This document shows positions 23,496 through 36,743 of a stretch of DNA of 64,000 bases, in pieces. The notes beneath the pieces were generated by a model. The model worked only from the letters and a program-made list of their open reading frames with translations. It was not told the origin of the DNA and did no database searches. The stretch comes from Selaginella tamariscina (lineage: Eukaryota; Streptophyta; Lycopodiopsida; Selaginellales; Selaginellaceae), in NCBI GenBank assembly GCA_003024785.1, contig PUQB01000021.1:1006182-1070181 (forward strand). The letters run 5' to 3'. The position numbers and the translations under genes were made by a program. The stretch's first letter is position 1; each line of letters starts with the position of its first letter.

Positions 23496-25520
23496 TTAAT
23501 GATTAGTGATAATTTTATGAGATTAGTTTTCAAACAAGTCCACAAATCAAAACTAGTTCATATTCATATTATGCAAGTTCAAATTCACATGGTACATAGT
23601 TATCTGCAACCTCTCACAAACAATTATCTATCTCTTTGCATTACATGTGCAATGTGTTCCTTAAGTGATCTTTTTAAATGTTAGGCCAATGTACACTTCA
23701 ATGTGAAATTCATAATGATCTCGTATTTCTTATTAAACTCAAAAAACATGCATATTATACATCTCGTATGTCAAATCTCGAAAACTTAAAAATCTTACAA
23801 CAACTTAAAATCTTGCAACTTGAAGTAAACAATATGATAAATTGTGTTTATTTTAATCTTTTCTAAGATAGCATGTGGAGTTTGTATAAGTGCGACCTTC
23901 GTTCTAATAATTACTTTTGTTGTGGAAGGAAGTATGATCTTACAGCAGAATGTTAATTATGTATGCTACATAGGATAATAAATAATGTTGAAAAAAAATA
24001 GGCTATTATCCAAACTCCTATAATAAATAAAAATCTTTCATGAACTATCTAGAAGATTGATATTCGTAACATTATTATTTGCTCTTACCTTGTGTAAGTT
24101 CCAGTAATTGACCCAATCCTTTATCCTAATAGACAATTAAAGATGGGGACAACGCATATGAATTTTGTTTTTAGAATTTTAAAATGTCAAACTTATCTAG
24201 CTTGTATAGAAAGTCCCTATAAACCATGTGATAAAATTGTAGGTCCTTCCATAGGTAGTCTATATGCTACAATACAATTTATCATAAATATCATTGAATT
24301 TTCTATTATAAACTACCATAGTTGTGTACCCTCACCATGAATGAAAGTTCACTCTCTATTCCACGAATTGTTGATGTCTTCTTCCACAAGACCAAAATTT
24401 CCTACAAAGTTAATCTCTAGTCTTCCAAACTTTCTACTATCTCACCATAAACATTAAAAATAATAACTACATTCTTATGTGTGGCCACCCTACTTACTAT
24501 TACAAGCCATCATCTATAAGGCATTCATTGTATATATGTCATAACGCTCCAACTTGTAATAACTAACCTAACAAAAATGAAGAAACATCATTGGGTCATA
24601 AATATTGTCATGCATTTACTATTTACCAATATGCTTCATAGCTGATAACACACTTAACACCTACAATTGATGTGTTTACCACCATTGCTAAGTATTAAGA
24701 ATATTCCTTCTTTTAATCTCCTTCGTCCTCCGAATATTTATGGCACATGGATTTAAAATTCTTAAACATACCCAAAACATGACTCATTTTAAATCTTGTT
24801 CTATACAACATGCTCGTGGCCATAATAAAACCCAGCCTAATGTAAAATTACCTAATGATAATAAATGCAAAAGCATTTCTAAAACATCAACAACACTCTC
24901 AGATGCAAAAAACACCAGTTCAGTCGTGAGCTTGTAAAGTACGGTACAAAGTTGCACGGCTGGTTCCTAACTCCTTTGTAATGTCCTCCATCATGTCATA
25001 TTACAAGTTATAATAACCTATATAGTTAAAGAGATCTTCTATATATAGAAACTCAAAAAAATTATGCACAACCATGATTATTAATTAATATCATCTTATT
25101 AGCAAAAACAATTAACACTATCTTACTGTAAAATGCAAAGGGCATTCTTATTTCTCCAGTCCTCATATAATAATTAATTAGTTTGTAAACAACAAAAATA
25201 TAACATTTTACTACACATCATTTTTCAATTTCACAAAAGCAAATTAAAAACCTTTTCAACTTATAAAGTAGCCAATACCTACAAACAATAGACATGAAAA
25301 TTAACTAATCACATTCTTCATAATGCAATCGATTTTTGAACATCAGTTTTAAGAACATGATTATGTGAATAAAATTTAAAATAAATAAATAAATTACATA
25401 CAAAGTTGTTGTGATGTACAATGAAACAAAAACATAGATTTGAGGCTGTAACCTTAGAGTTTTTATTTTTTTCAAATCCAAATGAATTTTTAATATGTAC
25501 CTATTGTTTTTCAATGCTCA
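23496..25520. other. Gene-poor AT-rich region
   Basis: Short open frames at 23499, 24143 and 24740 lack domains, codon bias or repeats in other frames that would support a gene. Nothing further is recognised. Confidence 0.4.
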
Positions 25521-25640
25521 CTTCATTAATTAAAATTGACTCATAAAGTGAAATCACTATTTACTTTGTGAACAAGTTAGTTCATGAAGTAAAAAGAGAC
25601 CTCACTTTGTTATGAAACATTATTAACTTCATAAATAATA
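25521..25640. repeat. Small CACTTYATG array D
   Basis: Four to five units including CATAAAGTGAAATC and ACTTTGTGAACAAG, in both orientations. It marks the outer right limit of this repeat family in the window. Confidence 0.5.
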
Positions 25641-27583
25641 AAGTCATATATGCATATATGCATGAGTATTTTTCACGACACGATGCCTATGCATGAGTAC
25701 CATGCATGCATGTATTATACCATATATGCACTAGTCCATTTAAACAATGACTTAACACTTCTTTAAAACTGTACATTCTACATTAAAGAATTGTTTTAAA
25801 CATGTGGAAGACTGCTATTGTGTATATACTCCTGGATAGTTATACGTATATTATAGTGTATATTGTGTATGTCAAGTTTTCATGCGGCGATGGTGAGAGA
25901 GCGATGTATTGTATATAGACATACTCAAACTTATATATATGCAATGTGTGTGTAAACGTTAAATATCAAGCTAATTATTTATCAAAACACTCTTTTAATA
26001 TCTTAATATCTCTTTTCCATTATATTGCATTCTTAATAAATGTTTATATTCCCAGATTACCTCTGTTTGTAATCACCGGCTTCGTTATATCCGACGGCCC
26101 CAGTTCGTTCATACTGTGTTCATAAAAACTTAAATTAAAGAAATAACTTTAATTCATATTAACTTTAATTATGATGCGAAGGGTATATATTAATGTAGTT
26201 AGATTTTAATTAATTGATCAATAAAAAAAGTATGTATCTAATAACTGTAAAGGTTATTTTCCATTTATATCCTCCAAATACATACAAAATGTTAAAATAA
26301 TATATTAATCAATTGATTATAGGGGGTTGTATATTAGAACCTAACATTCGATAAAATTAAGTTTATTAAGGTTATTCATAATAACATGGATGGATATTGT
26401 ATTTGAAACTACATTAATAATAATTTTAAAGTTCGAATGAATGAAAAGGAACGAAACAAAACAACAATTAAATTTAACTTCAATATTTTATAATATTTCT
26501 AAATAGCCCTAAGTCAAATTGAGTTTGTTTTAAATTTTTTAGTAGTTACATAAAATAAATAAATGAATCTCTACATTAGCTACATTTATTTAATGTTAAT
26601 TAAAATCATATATGTTAATAAATCTCAATATGCTACAAACGTTTAAATTTAATTTCTTGTAAAAATTCGTGTTTAAAAAATTATAGCAAAAGATGTGATG
26701 TATATAATTAATATAGACAAATAAGTTTGACTCAGGGTCACTTTGGAAATTGTAATAGTAAGAGGATTAAATTTTATGTTATAATAGTTTTATCTCACAC
26801 ACACACATACACACTATCTATCTATCTATCTACCTACCTGTATATCATATTTTTTTCCTTTAGGATACGTTCATAACACACACGCATGCATATAATCATA
26901 TGTACAAGTGAATAAAACTCCTACGTCTATTGTCAAAAGTCCGGCATTGACTATGGTGTATACTCATGATCAACGTGCATGTGAGTACACACGTTTATTT
27001 ACACATACGCTAAGCTGAGGTAAACCACAGTACTTCATCTTAGTATACACACACATACACACACACGAACTGTCAAACTCAGTGAACGAGGTTGCTAAAT
27101 ACTACTACAAATTCAACCTGTGTGTTTTAATAATAATTAAATTAAAATAAATTTTATAAATTCTTATAATGAATGCAACTTAATGTTGGTATTTTTAGAA
27201 CTCCTATATATTCTTTTTCAGTTTGGACTGAAATTTAAATTTTTTATTCTATGAATAATATAAAAATCATGTGAGTTAATGTTTGAGATATTATATACTA
27301 TATTTTTTATTATATGTTACACGCACACGCGCACACACACACACACATATATATTTATTTAGTGAATATTTATGTACTTGGGTCCTTTGAAAGGTGGACC
27401 ATTAGATTCTCTTTTTACATTTAAAATCGACGGTTATTGTTATAACCCTAAACCTAAACTAAGAAATGGATAAGGAATATTCAGAGAATTAAGTCTCTAT
27501 AGTCGGATTTTTAAAACTATTTAGGCTTACCTTAAATAAAAAGGTACCTTATCTACACCAAAAATATACCGGCCCCTAATATT
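25641..27583. other. Intergenic region upstream of the gene island
   Basis: Contains ATGCATGC-rich sequence near 25650-25730, CA and CTAT microsatellites near 26798-26838 and 27050, and a CA/CG-CA microsatellite near 27318-27348. No gene is seen. TATAAGG at 27584 is the likely core promoter of the next gene. Confidence 0.5.
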
Positions 27584-27590
27584 TATAAGG
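27584..27590 (+). promoter_or_regulatory. Putative TATA box of the SWEET gene
   Basis: TATAAGG lies 62 bp upstream of the ATG at 27646. Support is positional only. Confidence 0.35.
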
Positions 27591-27645
27591 ATCACTAATC
27601 TTATAATTGTATCAACCCTTAGAGAGTTCTTCACGTTGGAGCATC

Positions 27646-28607
27646 ATGGTGTCACATGCAGCAAACTCGGCAGCAACTGCACTTGGAGTATGCGGCAATG
27701 TCTTATCAACTTTGATGTTCTTGTCCTCAGTGTATGTATTTCATATACATCAATACGTATATATATACATATGTGTGTATGTGTACAGGACAACGTTCTC
27801 TAGGATAGTAAGGAGGAAATCCACCGATAGCTTTTCGGTATTCCCTTACGTAGCTTCGTTCCTCAACTGTGTTCTTTGGATTCTCTATGGTATTAACAAA
27901 AAGGTTGTTCTCATCGAGTCCATCAACGGGATCGGAACCGTGCTTAACTTCATATACATCTTTCTCTTTGTAATATACAGTTGGAAGGATAGAAAAGCAA
28001 GGGTAAGATATATAGAGAGAGATATAGAGAGAGACTAACAAAGGGTTTTTTTGTTAACAGAAAAATACACTAACATGGGTGGCAATCTGTTTAATACCAC
28101 TTATAGCTGTTGCTTTCGGCTTTAGTTTTGGACTTCACAGTAAGGTGAAGATTGACGCTTTTGGGTGGCTTTGTGTAGCTCTTAATATTGCCATGTATGG
28201 GTCTCCTCTCATAGTTTGGGTAAGATATATATACATATACATAGTTAGTTATATATAATATAATAACTGTGTTATATACAGAGGAAGTGGTTAAAACCAA
28301 GAGCGTGGAATATTTACCATTCTGGTTGTGCGTGATTATCTTTGTCAACAGTGTATGCTGGCTCATCTATGGTATTCTCAAGCATAACATATACGTGCTG
28401 GTAAGTGCTTAAGAAGTAATTTAAGTTGTGTTTAGTTGCTAATCTTTTGGTTTATAGATCCCTAATGGTCTTGGAGTTCTTGGGGGCTTCATTCAGATAC
28501 TATTGATCATTAAGTACGGTAACAAGGACAGCTGGAAGTCATGGCAAGTACCTGAGCCGAAGGAGATTGACGTGGAGAAGGGCAATATCGAGTTGCCCAC
28601 GAAGTAA
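27646..28607 (+). CDS. SWEET sugar transporter (MtN3/saliva family)
   Basis: Five exons fit without a frame break: 27646-27731, 27789-28002, 28061-28219, 28284-28400 and 28458-28607, giving 241 residues, the usual size. The family moves sucrose or hexoses down their gradient across the plasma or vacuolar membrane. Seven membrane spans form two MtN3 triple-helix repeats joined by one linker helix. Repeat 1 has FSRIVRRKSTDSFSVFPYVA and CVLWILYGI; repeat 2 has VVKTKSVEYLPFWLCVI and NSVCWLIYGI, then IPNGLGVLGGFIQILLIIKY. Both repeats keep the KS(T/V)(D/E)..(F/Y).P and W..YG signatures. The C-tail is short and hydrophilic. Exon 4 uses an acceptor AG at 28282-28283, chosen because it keeps the frame. 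Paralogue and substrate class cannot be decided. The stop is about 70 bp from the stop of the convergent Ycf23 gene. Confidence 0.93.
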
Positions 28608-28677
28608 AACCTTAATTTTTGTAACCATCTAAATAATATCAAGGAGAATCAATTTTGATTAAATATTTTATTATTAG

Positions 28678-30518
28678 TTATTGCATCATATGCCCGAGTT
28701 GAGGTTGATCCGAAGTATTAGTGAGTCTTAAAGCATTAGCAATATTACGGACCGCTGCAATCATAGCAATGGGATCGTTCAGCTTGTTCACAGCTGACCC
28801 AACACCCTGGTAAAAATAGTCATTAGATAATGATTAAAATATTTATAAATTAATTAAAATATTTATAACTTAAGGAATTAAAATAAATAATAATAAAGGA
28901 AGTTTAAAAATAATATATTTAGGTCATTTGTTAGCGAGAGACGTTTGAATATGATACAGACGCACATATATACATGTATCTACCTACATGCACACATATA
29001 CACATATGCCCACACGTTGTGTATACTTATCACTCCAGAAGCACACACACATTGCGTATACTCAGATTCATAGACACACACGTACACATCACACACACGC
29101 ACACACACAAGCTGTGTATACTTACCACTCCAGAAGCACCAGCAGAGATTGCCATTGGAGCAGTCACTGAGCTGAGACCCGAAGCACACAATATGGGGAT
29201 CTTAACAGCTCTTGAAATAGAATATGCAGCTGCCAGTGTAGGAGCAGCCTATTCACAGATATATATATATATATAAGCACATATGACCATGCATGTATAA
29301 GTGTATGTGTGGGTGTGCGTGTGTGTGTGTGTGTTAACCTTTTCAATGAGACCAGTTACTCCAGGTTTTGAAGGAGCGGAGCTTGTTCCACCTTCTGTCT
29401 GAATTATATCAGCGCCTTCAGACTGAAGGGCTTCTGCAAGCTCAACCTGTAAATCAGTATTAAAATAAATATTTGAAAAACTAAAAGAATAGAAAATAAA
29501 ATGATTTATTTAATGTTTTGATATTCACCTGTTCATCAAGAGCCAATGTATGTGGTACTGTCACAGAGAGAGTGATCTTTGGTAATAGCTTCCTGGTTTC
29601 CCTTGTTAATCCAGCACCTAAAAAATGTACACACATATCACACACACCTCTCTCTCTCTCTACACCCACACCCACGCACACACACAACCTCACTGGCCAA
29701 AAATGTCCTGCCACTTGGGTAGAAAGAGTCATAATTTCCAATCTCAATCTGGAAAACCATTCAGTCCATTAATAATAATATAGACCTTGTATCACAAAAC
29801 ACACATACATATGTGTATGTGTGTATTCGCTTACCATATGTGCTCCGGCATCCACGGCTTTGAGAAATGCTTCTGGATATACTGAAGATACACACACCTG
29901 CATAATTGAATACATGTATGCCATTCGTAGTCAGTGTGTGGTGCGCGCGTGCGTGAGCATATACTTACTGGCAAGGATGTTAGTCCAAGTGCTAGCTTCA
30001 CAAGCTCCGGATCACATGCAATATCAACATGTGTTGCACCACCCTGAGAGGAGAAAAAAAAAACATGCTGTAAAACACACACCCACACCCACACATCTTT
30101 GTACACTATACAAGATACACATACAATGTATATACCATATCTATAATATATATATATATTATAACAGATACCTTTTCTGCAGCAAGCACTACAGCAGACA
30201 CATTTTCACTGTTGTAATTGTTCAAGCCTGAAATTACCTGCAATATAAAATATAAGAAAATTTATCTCTCTCTCTCTCTCTCTATCTATAATTAACACAC
30301 ACACACACACACACTATATATATATATATATACACCTTGAATGCTCGCCTTGTGTATATCCTTGAGTGCAAAGTCCCTATATTCTTCTCCAGAGGAGCTT
30401 GCCAAAGCCCGAACTTTGAAAGCCCATGGCATCCTTTTAGAAAATGTGGCATTTTTGTTGGCGCCAAATCCTGGCGAGGAAAGCAATACATAGGAGCACA
30501 AGAGACAGCCATGGCCAT
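28678..30518 (-). CDS. ycf23: Ycf23/DUF561 protein, nuclear-encoded, probably plastid-targeted
   Basis: Nine exons can be traced on the minus strand: 30518-30334, 30237-30172, 30043-29969, 29897-29835, 29748-29689, 29617-29529, 29446-29339, 29248-29126 and 28806-28678. The product follows the Ycf23 family from end to end: VISGLNNYNSENV, GGATHVDIACDPELVKLAL, IEIGNYDSFYPSGRTFLAS, ITLSVTVPHTLALDEQ, GADIIQTEGGTSSAPSKPG, AAPTLAAAYSISRAVKIPI and GVGSAVNKLNDPIAMIAAV. The pattern is that of a TIM-barrel-like phosphate-binding fold, but the biochemical role is unknown. Ycf23 is plastid-encoded in some algae; the N-terminal exon here reads like a transit peptide. Two single-base breaks are seen: in the AAAA run near 30440, and before LTRET near 29604, where one T seems missing. 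Introns carry TG/GA microsatellites. It is divergent from the RUG3-like gene and convergent with SWEET. Confidence 0.85.
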
Positions 30519-30826
30519 GGTCAATTATTGATGCTAAACCCAAAGGGTTTAAGTTTTAACTTGACATTAAAATTAAATAAATTTAATTTAATTAATAAGT
30601 TTTGTATAAAACTGAATAGAAAATTTTAAAAATTAGCATTAAGTAATATCAAAGAAAGTAAGAGAATATTTTATTATACTTTTATTATAGTTTTTGCCAC
30701 GTAATTCATTGTAAAAATAAATTAACATATATCTTGTTACAATCAGATTCGTACCATCTCCGTCGTACGATGCACCTCTGTTTCTTAGGGCTCAATGTCT
30801 CTGTTTCTAGGGTTCAATGTTAGGGT
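30519..30826. promoter_or_regulatory. Short divergent intergenic region, candidate bidirectional promoter
   Basis: Only about 308 bp separate the start codons of Ycf23 (minus) and the RUG3-like gene (plus). The left two thirds are AT-rich; the last 50 bp become GC-richer and repeat GTTTCTAGGGTTCAATGT / GTTTCTTAGGGCTCAATGT, an AGGGTT-type telo-box-like element common in plant housekeeping promoters. No classical TATA box is obvious. Confidence 0.5.
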
Positions 30827-33555
30827 ATGGGGATGTCCGGGCTGCGGTCATGGATGAGCTCGCTGGTGAAGCGACGGCGGGCGTACGGTCTCACGGCAAG
30901 GAACAAGATGGAGCTGTCGGGAAAATCTGGGAAGAAATGGGCAGCTTTGTGGGGAAATGGGATCATGGGAGGCTCGGCCTCAATGAGTGGGGATCCCAAT
31001 TCGAGCCCGCTCTCTGTAATCTCTCAAATCCCATGAACCCCGTTCTGTCGCTTGTGGCGGTGCCATACTCTCATTCTTACAGGTAATTTTCCTCAATTGT
31101 AATGTATTATACTCATTTAATATATTTCACTACATTTTTTCATATATATATACCATATCAAATTTGCTGTTTCCTGTAATCCCATTATATGTACCATATT
31201 TGAGTTTTTCATATATGTAAATACATATATAGACACTAACATACATCACTTACAGTTCCAATGCTAAATTATTGGATTCATACGCGTGAGTGAGAGAGAG
31301 AGAGAGAGTTTGCTGAATACACTATCTATATATTTATTTAACTATTTATTGATTTATTGATTGCAGACGAGGGACGAGTTTTTGCCACTGGATTAAACAC
31401 TAGTGGTCAACTTGGTGCTTCATTACAATCCGAGTATAGCTTGGTATGTCCTAATATATTGTTTATGTGCAAGTTATATTGTGTGTGTGTGTGTGTGTGT
31501 GTGCGTGTTTAATTTTCCTTTTACTACAGGATCCTGTTGAAGTACGAGGAATTCCGGACCCCTGCGTGCACATTGCCGCTGGACGGTATCATTCGGCCGC
31601 CATTACATGTATGTTGTGTTTATTTCTACTTTACTGTTTTGTAACCACACACAAACAACGTATATTTAAGTTTCTTCTTTAGCAGCTAAGGGCGAGACGT
31701 ATGTTGGGGGAGAAATACCGAGGCCCAATTGGGACTAGGCAAACGTAAGTGGTTTTTTACAATAGTAACATTACACAATATCACATTGCTATATCATTAT
31801 ACAATTATATTCATTTGTTTTTATAGGTGCTGAACTCGCTTATAGTACACCACAGCGGCTTGATACTTTAGATGGCATACGTTTGAAAATGCTCTCTTTG
31901 GGGACCGACCACTCACTTGGATTGACGGGTACTCTCTCTTCTCTCTCACTCACTCACACACACAGACATATTCTGTGCAGAAACGGGTGAAGTTTTGAGC
32001 TGGGGAGCAGACAGATACGGTTGTCTCGGGCATGGCCAGACAACAGGATTTTTTAGCTATTTTAAGGATACAAAGTAAGTTGTATACATATATGTGTGTG
32101 CGTATGTCTGTGTGTGTAAATCTATTATACGATTCTTTTCTTTCTTAGCGAATACAGTCCGAGGATTATAAATTTTCCGAGAAAGTAAAGGTAAGTTCTC
32201 TCTATTTTTAAAACCACTTAAATATTTAATGTGTATAATTTGCAGATACGTAATATTGCGGCTGGTCTTTTGCATTCTGCATGCACCGATGGTAAGAAAA
32301 TTGAAATGTTAATATATATTTTATGAACTACAAATGTTTTATTCATTATTTGACAGACAGTGGGACTCTTTATATGTTTGGACAAGGATCTCTATGTCAA
32401 CTGGTACTTTCTTTACTTTATTTCATGCATAGTGTGTGTGCATGTAATATAAATGTATACACATTAGCGATGGATCTGATGGACATTCTTAGGTGATGAG
32501 GAAACTATAACGAGCGAGAAGATGCATTGTTAAGTGGAGTAGCTAGAAGAGTTTCTATTAAACCACTTAATGTTTAACTTGTTTATAAACAAATTCATAT
32601 CTAACATAATTTTAAACAATTTAATATGTAACTTATTTGCAGGGCCTTGGACACAACAATGACCTATCTCAACCTTTTCCAGTTCTGGACTTCCTCGTAT
32701 TTCTCACATATCTTGTGGTGGTTACCACACTGGTGTCATAACTCGTATGTGTGTGTTTATATGCCCGTGCGCGTGTCTGATTAAATCATAAAGATATATT
32801 CAGATGATGGTGAATATATACGTGGGGATCTAATGAGCATGGTGCCTAGGCTCTGGGTATAATGCAAGCAATAGACCAGTCCGTCTGGAGAGCTTACAAG
32901 AAGCATATGTCACAGAGGTTCTCTCTCTCTCTTCTGGTCCTTTCAACTAAACATGTCTTTATATACATGTTGACATACATGTGTTTTTTGATATTTATAT
33001 AGCGTGTGTGTTATCTAAATTGTTTTTCTATTCTTTTCTATTTGTTTAGATATCATGTGGATGGAAACACACAGCAGCCATTACAGGTATTTTTCAGAAT
33101 TAAATGAAGAAAGATTTATAACTGAATACTTGTTTACTTTTATTCTTTTAGATGGTTACATTTCTGTTGGGGATGGGGAGGTTCCCATGGTACTCATGGA
33201 AACCGTGCTGACTCTAGTGGTGGTCAATTGGTAATATGTGTGTGTGTGTGTGTACACACACAAACATATCGATATCTTGTGTTTTGGGTCATGTATACAC
33301 CGTGTTACATAGCTGAGTTCAGTGTGCGTGTCCTGTGTGTGTTAAACTTGTGTGTGTGTGTGTGTGTATAGAGAGAGAGAGATCCATTTGTATGTGCGTG
33401 TTTGTGTATTTGGTGTAATGCGTATATGCATGCAGGGTGTTGGGACAGAGTTTGATTTTTTCGAGCCTGTACCAATAGAGATGCATGATGGGCTATCGGC
33501 TCTTCAAGTTTCATGTGGATTTAACCACACTGCAGCCATTCTTGAAGAAATTTAA
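30827..33555 (+). CDS. RCC1-repeat protein, RUG3-like, with frame breaks
   Basis: At least ten exons encode a seven-bladed RCC1 beta-propeller. Blades are visible as KKWAALWGNG (near 30935), RVFATGLNTSGQLGASL (31373), IPDPCVHIAAGRYHSAAIT, VLSWGADRYGCLGHGQTTG (31990), IRNIAAGLLHSACTD (32246), LYMFGQGSLCQL, ISHISCGGYHTGVIT, ISCGWKHTAAIT (33050) and the end SCGFNHTAAILEEI. Blade order and wording resemble plant RUG3, a mitochondrial RCC1 protein needed for nad2 splicing and complex I. The basic start (VKRRRAYGLTARNK) fits a mitochondrial presequence. Frame breaks occur near 30958 (GGG run), 31705 (T/G run), 32185 and between 32490 and 32700, and one blade around 32500 is poorly preserved. Either the assembly has indels here or the gene is decaying. 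The stop is at 33553-33555. Confidence 0.72.
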
Positions 33556-34480
33556 GAAACTAAGTAAGCGTAAAATAAGCTTGTATTTTATACATGAAAT
33601 GATAAACGTTAATTTATTAATTATTGATTGTTGTTTTTACATTGAAATTTACTAGTAAATATAATATACGCATAAAAATACCATATGTATAGTTGTATGT
33701 GTGATATGCCTTATGTAACTTAATTTAATAATTATAATATAAACTATAAATTTTATAATTAATTTAGATTATAATTATGATTACTGCATATATAAGACAT
33801 GATCTTAGAGAGTGTATAAGAATGACCAGTAAATATGAGCATATATTAGGTATTAAGCCGTTGGGTCTTGTTAAAAGACACGTGGCCTAACAGAATCGAA
33901 CATTTTGTACAGTCTATGAGCGTGCATTTTAAAATTCCACGTTTACTTATTAAATGATTAATTATTATCAAATTGTTTGATAACGTGATATTTATGAGAA
34001 TGATCAGTAGTACAATATCCCTTGTTGTAGCTAATGCTCCTCATATAGAAACCATTGATAAATGGTTCAATGTAATAAGGTGTCGAGTAGCATTATCAAA
34101 AGCTTTTTCGCTTTATGAATAAAGTCTTGGTTGTGGAGGCCATAAATTTCATAGGATAAATAAGAAAGCAGAAACTCAGCTTCATGAGATGCAGCAAATG
34201 CACAACAGCCAATTCATAGGATATTCAACGGATTATAATTTAGCCTCAAATAATGCAAGAGGTGTAGGTTTCTCTCGATGAATGTCCAATAATTGGACGT
34301 ATAATGTGTCTCAAAGTTAATGACTAAGATCTTCCTATTGGGTGAAAACATCGTGTGCTATGATGTTAGTAATGCAAAACATACCGATTGCAAGTTAGGT
34401 TGATAATGAAAACTCTTGCATACTTAACATTGTTCTCAAAATCTGTTATAGCCTTCTTCTTTGTTCCCCACCTTCACCAC
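33556..34480. other. Intergenic region
   Basis: Contains AATAAA-like poly(A) signals just after the RUG3-like stop, a CCGTTGGGTC motif at 33857 and a CACGTGGC G-box at 33879-33886. No gene is seen. Confidence 0.4.
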
Positions 34481-34910
34481 AAAAATTGCCCGACAACTAC
34501 GTGGCTCCCTATTGTCTCCACGTAATCCGACCAAGGCATCGTGCTACCCAACGGCCAACTGCGTTAACACGTGTCTCATCTTCGAAGATGAGCACATTGG
34601 TTCTCTTGCATGAGGGACTTGTAATTAAATTTCAGCAAGCTGGGATACCTGTTTTGTACCCGATCAACTTATGGCCAACCTTACTTTGTCGTTGATACAC
34701 CAAGGTTCAGAATCTTGAAATTATACCACCAAGAATTTCAAGAGATTAGTGTACTTAGAATAGCATTATCTATACATGCTTGTAGCAATGTCTTCAAGGA
34801 AATGAAGCAACACCTGCCAACCATCAAGCAACCTTTCTGCCTGGCCATTATAATATCTCTACATAACTTGTTCTTATCTCCCATCCAAGCAGATTCGAGA
34901 AATTAACTCT
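34480..34910 (+). pseudogene. Degenerate PIF/Harbinger-type transposase fragment
   Basis: Fragments in the plus frames read IRPRHRATQRPTALTR, AGIPVLYPINLWPTLLC, LKLYHQEFQEI, then NVFKEMKQHLPTIKQPFCLA followed by ISLHNLF. The order resembles the second half of a Harbinger transposase: the DAGYP..PY region, YHL.EF, and the FGVLK.RF...Q..I..AC..LHN C-terminus. No terminal repeats are found and the frames are broken. The match is by motif order only, so the call is tentative. Confidence 0.4.
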
Positions 34911-36708
34911 GTACTTTTAGTTGCTAGTGCTAGACAATGAAGGTTTTCTCTACGAAGTTGTCGGTTGTTAAAAGTTGTATTCCTTGAAATACTTAAGATT
35001 TCCATGTAGTCAAGTCGCCTTAATTGCTCGATATCCTCTGATTTTTTTTGCTTCATTCATGAACACCCTTGTTTGAAGTCCAATTCAACTGAAAGTTGTG
35101 TACAAAACCTGCATTGCTCACTTTGTGTAGTTTGAATAAGGTTCTAAATATTTCAATTTCTCTCCACGGCAAAAATAAACACCAATTAAATAAGAATACA
35201 TAAACAAGCTATTATAACTTTGAAATATGAAGTTCATATTTTTTTTTTACCATTTTACTTCTTTAAGACGAAAGTTTTTATCTTTAAAAAGTTATACAGA
35301 TATGTTTATAAATTTGAAATCTTATACATTACTTAGTGACTTTTCTCTACATTCCAATTTATCAAAACCAATTCATTAAAAATACTTATGTATGTCAATT
35401 TTTTTACTTTAACATCCTTCGGTATATTATCATAATGAATTCAAATAATGCTTAATACTTCAGAACATGTTATACATCGTGATGCATTGATATATATGAA
35501 TTACATAATACATTTAACTTTGTTTTTTTTTCAATTATACCATTTTAGTCAACTTCTATTTAAGCAATTTTATACAAAGTCAAAAGTTTGAGTTGATACC
35601 TCTTTAACATAGTAATTTTTACACCACTTTTTATATAATTCATTACTCAACATAAACTGTTGCATTCTTTTAATGTCCTCTCTTACATAGACTGACTTAT
35701 AATTAGAAATTTACATTACAAATTCATAATAAGTATACGTAGTATACGAACGTATCGAGTAGGAAAATAATTATAAATATTAATATTCAATCATTTTCAT
35801 TTGTGTAGCTTAATCGCATAATGTTTGGTATAGTTTAATTCATTTCTGACACGGATAATCGACTACATGATTTGCAAGCATGGCATATTCCAGATGCTAA
35901 CTTAAGGACAAAGAGGATCCACGAAGCATCATCTAGTCTGGGGTAGCTTATAATAGGCAAATATGAACACATACATAAGAATAACATCGTTGTATCTTTG
36001 TAAATGTTTAATCTGTGTATTTATTTATAAATACACATTCATATTAATATATAGGATAAACTTTCTATTTATTCAATGTGGGTGCCATGAACAAGTATAC
36101 CAAGCGCTGAGATGCAATCCTTATAGTTAGATTGTAGCCGTTGGATCTTTAGAGGAACAGCTGTAATGTAACTGTGGTAAATACCTAGGTTACCTAGTAA
36201 TTCAAATATATATACAGAGGCTAATTCTATTAATTTATAAGATAATCCAAATACGACATTACACAGCTAATTTATTTAAAATTTATTTAATGCTGCCCAA
36301 GAAATTGACCCGTCTTTTATTATTTAAACATTCAATTATAAATTATTAAAAAAGTTTTGTTTTTAAAATAAAGTTAAAACAAAATTACATCAGGACCTTT
36401 TTGTTCTAAATATAATGAATATGTATATTTTAACTCTTTAAGAATTACCATTTTCTCAATAGTTTAATTAAATTTAAACTATTGAGTGATAATGTTTCTT
36501 GAAATACATTTATAATCTTAAGTATAAAAGTAGTTCTTAATTGACTATGGATGAAACAGTATACTTAAATATTATCTTCATTAATCTCTTCACTAGTCCA
36601 TTAACCTCTTTTGGTAAATGCATAATTATGGGTAAATGAATGAAGTTGTTTTCCCATTATTAATTATTGCATATATATATATATATATATATATATGAGT
36701 ATCGTACG

Positions 36709-36743
<35 letters not shown>

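Noticed and set aside
24143..24937. Two 65-codon open frames
   Set aside because: No recognisable domain, no plausible splice partners, and base composition like the surrounding non-coding DNA.
28974..29346. Several open frames of His/Thr/Val-rich peptides
   Set aside because: They translate TG/CA microsatellite in Ycf23 introns and cross real exons in the wrong frame.
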